64,000 bases of DNA from Termitidicoccus mucosus (GTDB lineage Bacteria; Verrucomicrobiota; Verrucomicrobiia; Opitutales; Opitutaceae): contig NZ_CP109796.1 of NCBI RefSeq assembly GCF_038725785.1, positions 6,324,501-6,388,500 on the forward strand, in the 5' to 3' direction. Made by a program: the position numbers and the translations under genes. This document shows, one piece after another, positions 62,656 to 64,000 of the stretch. How positions within the stretch are numbered: the stretch's first letter is position 1; the number at the start of each line of letters is the position of its first letter. The notes beneath the pieces were generated by a model. That model saw only the letters and a list, made by a program, of their open reading frames with translations, was not told where the DNA came from and ran no database searches.

Positions 62656-62697
62656 GCATCAACAAAGGCGGGAACCGCGGCGGTGCGATGCAACCCA

Positions 62698-62840
62698 GGG
62701 TGTAACTCAAAGTTGAGTCACTCCCTCTTTCTTCTTTCCTCTTTATCTTTATCTTTCGTCAGGCACGGGCAGGGAGAAAGAGGAAAGAGAAAGAATAAAG
62801 AGGAAAGATTCCGGCGGTGACATCACTTTGAGTTGCACCC
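62698..62840. repeat. Composite inverted repeat with purine/pyrimidine core
   Basis: Outer arms GGGTGTAACTCAAAGTTGAG (62698 onward) and a near-complement ending at 62840 pair with a few mismatches over 24 bases. Inside, a CTTTCCTCTTTATC-type pyrimidine arm and a GAGGAAAGAGAAAGAATAAA purine arm pair imperfectly. The core resembles the perfect 34-bp repeat at 50781-50870, so it is probably an older copy of the same kind of element. Confidence 0.65.
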
Positions 62841-62859
62841 TGTAACCCATTGGGTTACA
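62841..62859. repeat. TGTAACC palindrome, second copy
   Basis: TGTAACCCATTGGGTTACA has 9-base arms around a single central T. It matches the core of the hairpin at 32436-32454 at 17 of 19 positions although the two lie 30 kb apart in unrelated surroundings. It could be an operator or a dispersed repeat. Confidence 0.55.
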
Positions 62860-62924
62860 TCCCCGGCTGGCTTCCCTGTCCGGAGCGCGGTAGTATCGTG
62901 CCGGGCATGGGCTTGCCTTGTTTT

Positions 62925-63167
62925 TTAGTATTTAAGCATTTTCAACGCGATGGCCTCATCGTCGCCGGGCTGGAAGGAGGGCATGGCCTTGAAAATGGAG
63001 CCGTAGGCGGACGCCCGCGCCTGATAATACCATCCCTTTCTGGCCCACACCTTTCCCCTGACCTGCACCCGGAGTCCGCCGTCCAGGCACCCACGCGCGA
63101 CAAAAGCATAGCGGACCATGGGAGGCATGACATTGGATTCCGCGTTTTTTAAATACCGCATTTGCAT
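62925..63167 (-). CDS. Small protein of unknown function
   Basis: An 80-residue leftward frame, MQMRYLKNAESNVMPPMVRY to EAIALKMLKY. The middle (GGLRVQVRGKVWARKGWYYQ, then ARASAYGSIFKAMPSFQPGD) has the balanced composition of a real folded protein rather than of a shadow frame. No signal peptide or membrane segment is seen and no good ribosome-binding site precedes it. It follows the membrane-protein gene at 63206 by 38 bases in the same direction, so the two may form an operon. The family is not recognised. Confidence 0.5.
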   Translation of the reverse strand: MQMRYLKNAESNVMPPMVRYAFVARGCLDGGLRVQVRGKVWARKGWYYQARASAYGSIFKAMPSFQPGDDEAIALKMLKY

Positions 63168-63205
63168 CTTGATATTGCCGCCGGAAAAGCCGGGCGGACA
63201 TCCGG

Positions 63206-63556
63206 TTAAAGAGAAATGCCGGGCGCGCTCGTGGCCGCATGCGCCGCCTGCACGGACAGCGTCACGACGAGCAGGAGCAGGAAACCGCCGGAGAGGGCGC
63301 GCGGCCCGCGAGGTCCGTCAGCCGGTGGGTTCAGCTTTTGGGGCGTCCCGCCGCCGGGGCTCGCGTGATGCGATTTGCGGCGCGGCGGGGTTTCGGTCCT
63401 CAGCGCGGTGGAGGATGTCCGTTCCAGGATGCCGAGGAGTTCGCTTTCGCGCCGGGCGGCATAAGCGGCGCACTGGCGCAATCTTGGATTGCAGGACTTT
63501 CGAAGCAGGCGCACCCAGCGCAACTCCAGTTCACAAAAGAGCTGTTCGGCATTCAT
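63206..63556 (-). CDS. Small membrane-anchored protein, divergent from an HTH regulator
   Basis: A 116-residue protein. The N-terminus (MNAEQLFCELELRWVRLLRK) is a charged helix with Cys and Trp, a polar Pro/Arg/Ser linker follows, and a single membrane helix (ALSGGFLLLLVVTLSVQAAH) closes the chain. The orientation would put the N-terminal helix in the cytoplasm. The start at 63556 is just three bases from a perfect inverted repeat in the shared promoter. Divergence from the HTH gene suggests that the regulator controls it. The family is not recognised. Confidence 0.6.
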   Translation of the reverse strand: MNAEQLFCELELRWVRLLRKSCNPRLRQCAAYAARRESELLGILERTSSTALRTETPPRRKSHHASPGGGTPQKLNPPADGPRGPRALSGGFLLLLVVTLSVQAAHAATSAPGISL

Positions 63557-63558
63557 GT

Positions 63559-63612
63559 CTTGTTTTAAGGCATGACTTAAAACAAGGCGCAAGCATTTAT
63601 TGCATTTGCGCC
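63559..63612. promoter_or_regulatory. Two operator-like inverted repeats in the divergent promoter
   Basis: Repeat 1 is CTTGTTTTAAG (63559-63569) and CTTAAAACAAG (63576-63586), 11 bases perfect around GCATGA. Repeat 2 is GGCGCAA (63586-63592) and TTGCGCC (63606-63612). Together they fill most of the 78 bases between the leftward gene at 63556 and the rightward HTH gene at 63635. They are the natural binding sites for the adjacent HTH protein. Confidence 0.55.
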
Positions 63613-63634
63613 ATGTCTCATTTTGAAACACGGA

Positions 63635-64000
63635 ATGAGCCACATTTCCACCGCCTTGCAGGAACTGACCCGGGGACGCCGCCAGCAGGACATCGCCGAC
63701 GCGGCGGGGATGCCGCGGACCACCTTCACCCAATACCGCCTGGCCATCCGCCCGCCGACGGTCGAGGTCGTCGAGCAATTGCTGCGCGCATTCGGCGAGG
63801 AGGAGCAGCGCGTCTTGGTGAGGGCTTATCTGGACGACGAGACGCCTGCGTCGTGGTTTGGCCGGGTGCGGATCGAGTTTCCCGGGAGGCCGCAGAAGAG
63901 AACCAAGGCCGCGGGTGCCGGGGAAGCGGCCGGGCTGAGGGCGCCCGAGGACAAGGCCCTGTCGGAGGCGCTGACGGCATTGCTGGCGCGCGCCAGGAGG
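63635..64000 (+). CDS. Helix-turn-helix (XRE-like) protein, cut by the right edge of the window
   Basis: Open from ATG 63635 to the last base with 122 codons visible. It begins MSHISTALQELTRGRRQQDI and contains a helix-turn-helix of the form QQDIADAAGMPRTTFTQYRL, followed by VEVVEQLLRAFGEEEQRVLV as in XRE-type regulators that continue into a dimer region. The later part is polar and Lys/Arg-rich. Since the frame has no stop within the window the full length is unknown. It is divergent from the small membrane-protein gene and probably binds the two inverted repeats between them. Confidence 0.75.
   Translation, partial: MSHISTALQELTRGRRQQDIADAAGMPRTTFTQYRLAIRPPTVEVVEQLLRAFGEEEQRVLVRAYLDDETPASWFGRVRIEFPGRPQKRTKAAGAGEAAGLRAPEDKALSEALTALLARARR

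Larger units (their letters stand above)
62458..62924. other. Gene-free region upstream of terC with structured segments
   Basis: About 470 bases with no convincing gene. It holds a multi-helix segment at 62597-62655, a composite inverted repeat at 62698-62840 and a TGTAACC palindrome at 62841-62859, listed separately. A short CGGG/CCCG hairpin followed by TTTTTT on the plus strand (62530-62547) could end rightward transcripts, but no rightward gene of any size precedes it. Confidence 0.4.

Noticed and set aside
62458-62700. yybP-ykoY manganese riboswitch upstream of terC
   Set aside because: The conserved blocks of that motif are not present on the minus strand upstream of the gene.
1-64000. 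CRISPR arrays, tRNA or rRNA genes
   Set aside because: No regularly spaced repeats with unique spacers, no cloverleaf and no rRNA sequence were recognised anywhere in the window.

Overview
The window is a high-GC bacterial sequence of 64 kb. Its gene content fits a Verrucomicrobiota, Opitutaceae-like gut or glycan-degrading bacterium. The supporting features are Tat-exported Gfo/Idh/MocA proteins, several BNR sialidases, TonB receptors, a beta-helix autotransporter, a regulator joining a GntR-type DNA-binding domain to a LacI-type sensor, a Gly-rich C-terminal surface anchor, and many large palindromic repeats between genes. The taxonomic placement is inference, since no rRNA or marker gene is present.

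Layout. (1) 1-8044: a rightward glycan-uptake operon with the end of a TonB receptor, a large secreted protein that may be a glycosidase, an ADP-ribosylglycohydrolase and a GPH-family sugar symporter. (2) 8045-26024: the remains of a conjugative element or plasmid. It has a MobF relaxase-helicase with a coupled small gene, decayed genes, a radC remnant fused to a group II intron reverse-transcriptase remnant, and a small gene coupled to an N-6 DNA methylase-like gene. Two genes of this backbone (12801 and 24715) are each preceded by the same structured leader of about 180 bp. Between the two leaders lies a defence cargo: a 2022-aa STAND NTPase with a Cap4-like N-terminus (Avs-like), a DUF4238 protein, and a two-gene SEFIR-APAZ plus short prokaryotic Argonaute system. 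(3) 26025-32500: a gene-free stretch, a secreted beta-propeller protein, and a thiM-thiE-thiD operon under a TPP riboswitch. (4) 32507-49490: a host-glycan (sialic acid/mucin-like) cluster with three sialidases, two Tat-signal oxidoreductases, an autotransporter, a TonB receptor, a polysaccharide deacetylase and a transcriptional regulator. Three 19-bp sites of the form TGGTCT-N7-AGACCA lie upstream of genes here and look like the operators of that regulator. (5) 49789-52482: sucC and sucD with a VOC-family gene between them. (6) 52950-60979: a urea-type ABC transporter (urtABCDE) led by an outer-membrane porin that has a good sigma-54 promoter sequence. (7) 61061-64000: a cytochrome c, a TerC membrane protein, and a small module of divergent genes ending with an HTH regulator cut by the window edge.

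How it works together. Regions 1 and 4 point to surface hydrolysis of complex glycans, uptake through TonB receptors and symport of released sugars. Region 6 points to scavenging of urea under nitrogen limitation. Region 2 is an acquired mobile element carrying several anti-phage systems. From 49 to 63 kb nearly every intergenic gap holds a long, sometimes nested, inverted repeat. One such repeat has become part of a coding sequence, and three interrupt the urt operon.
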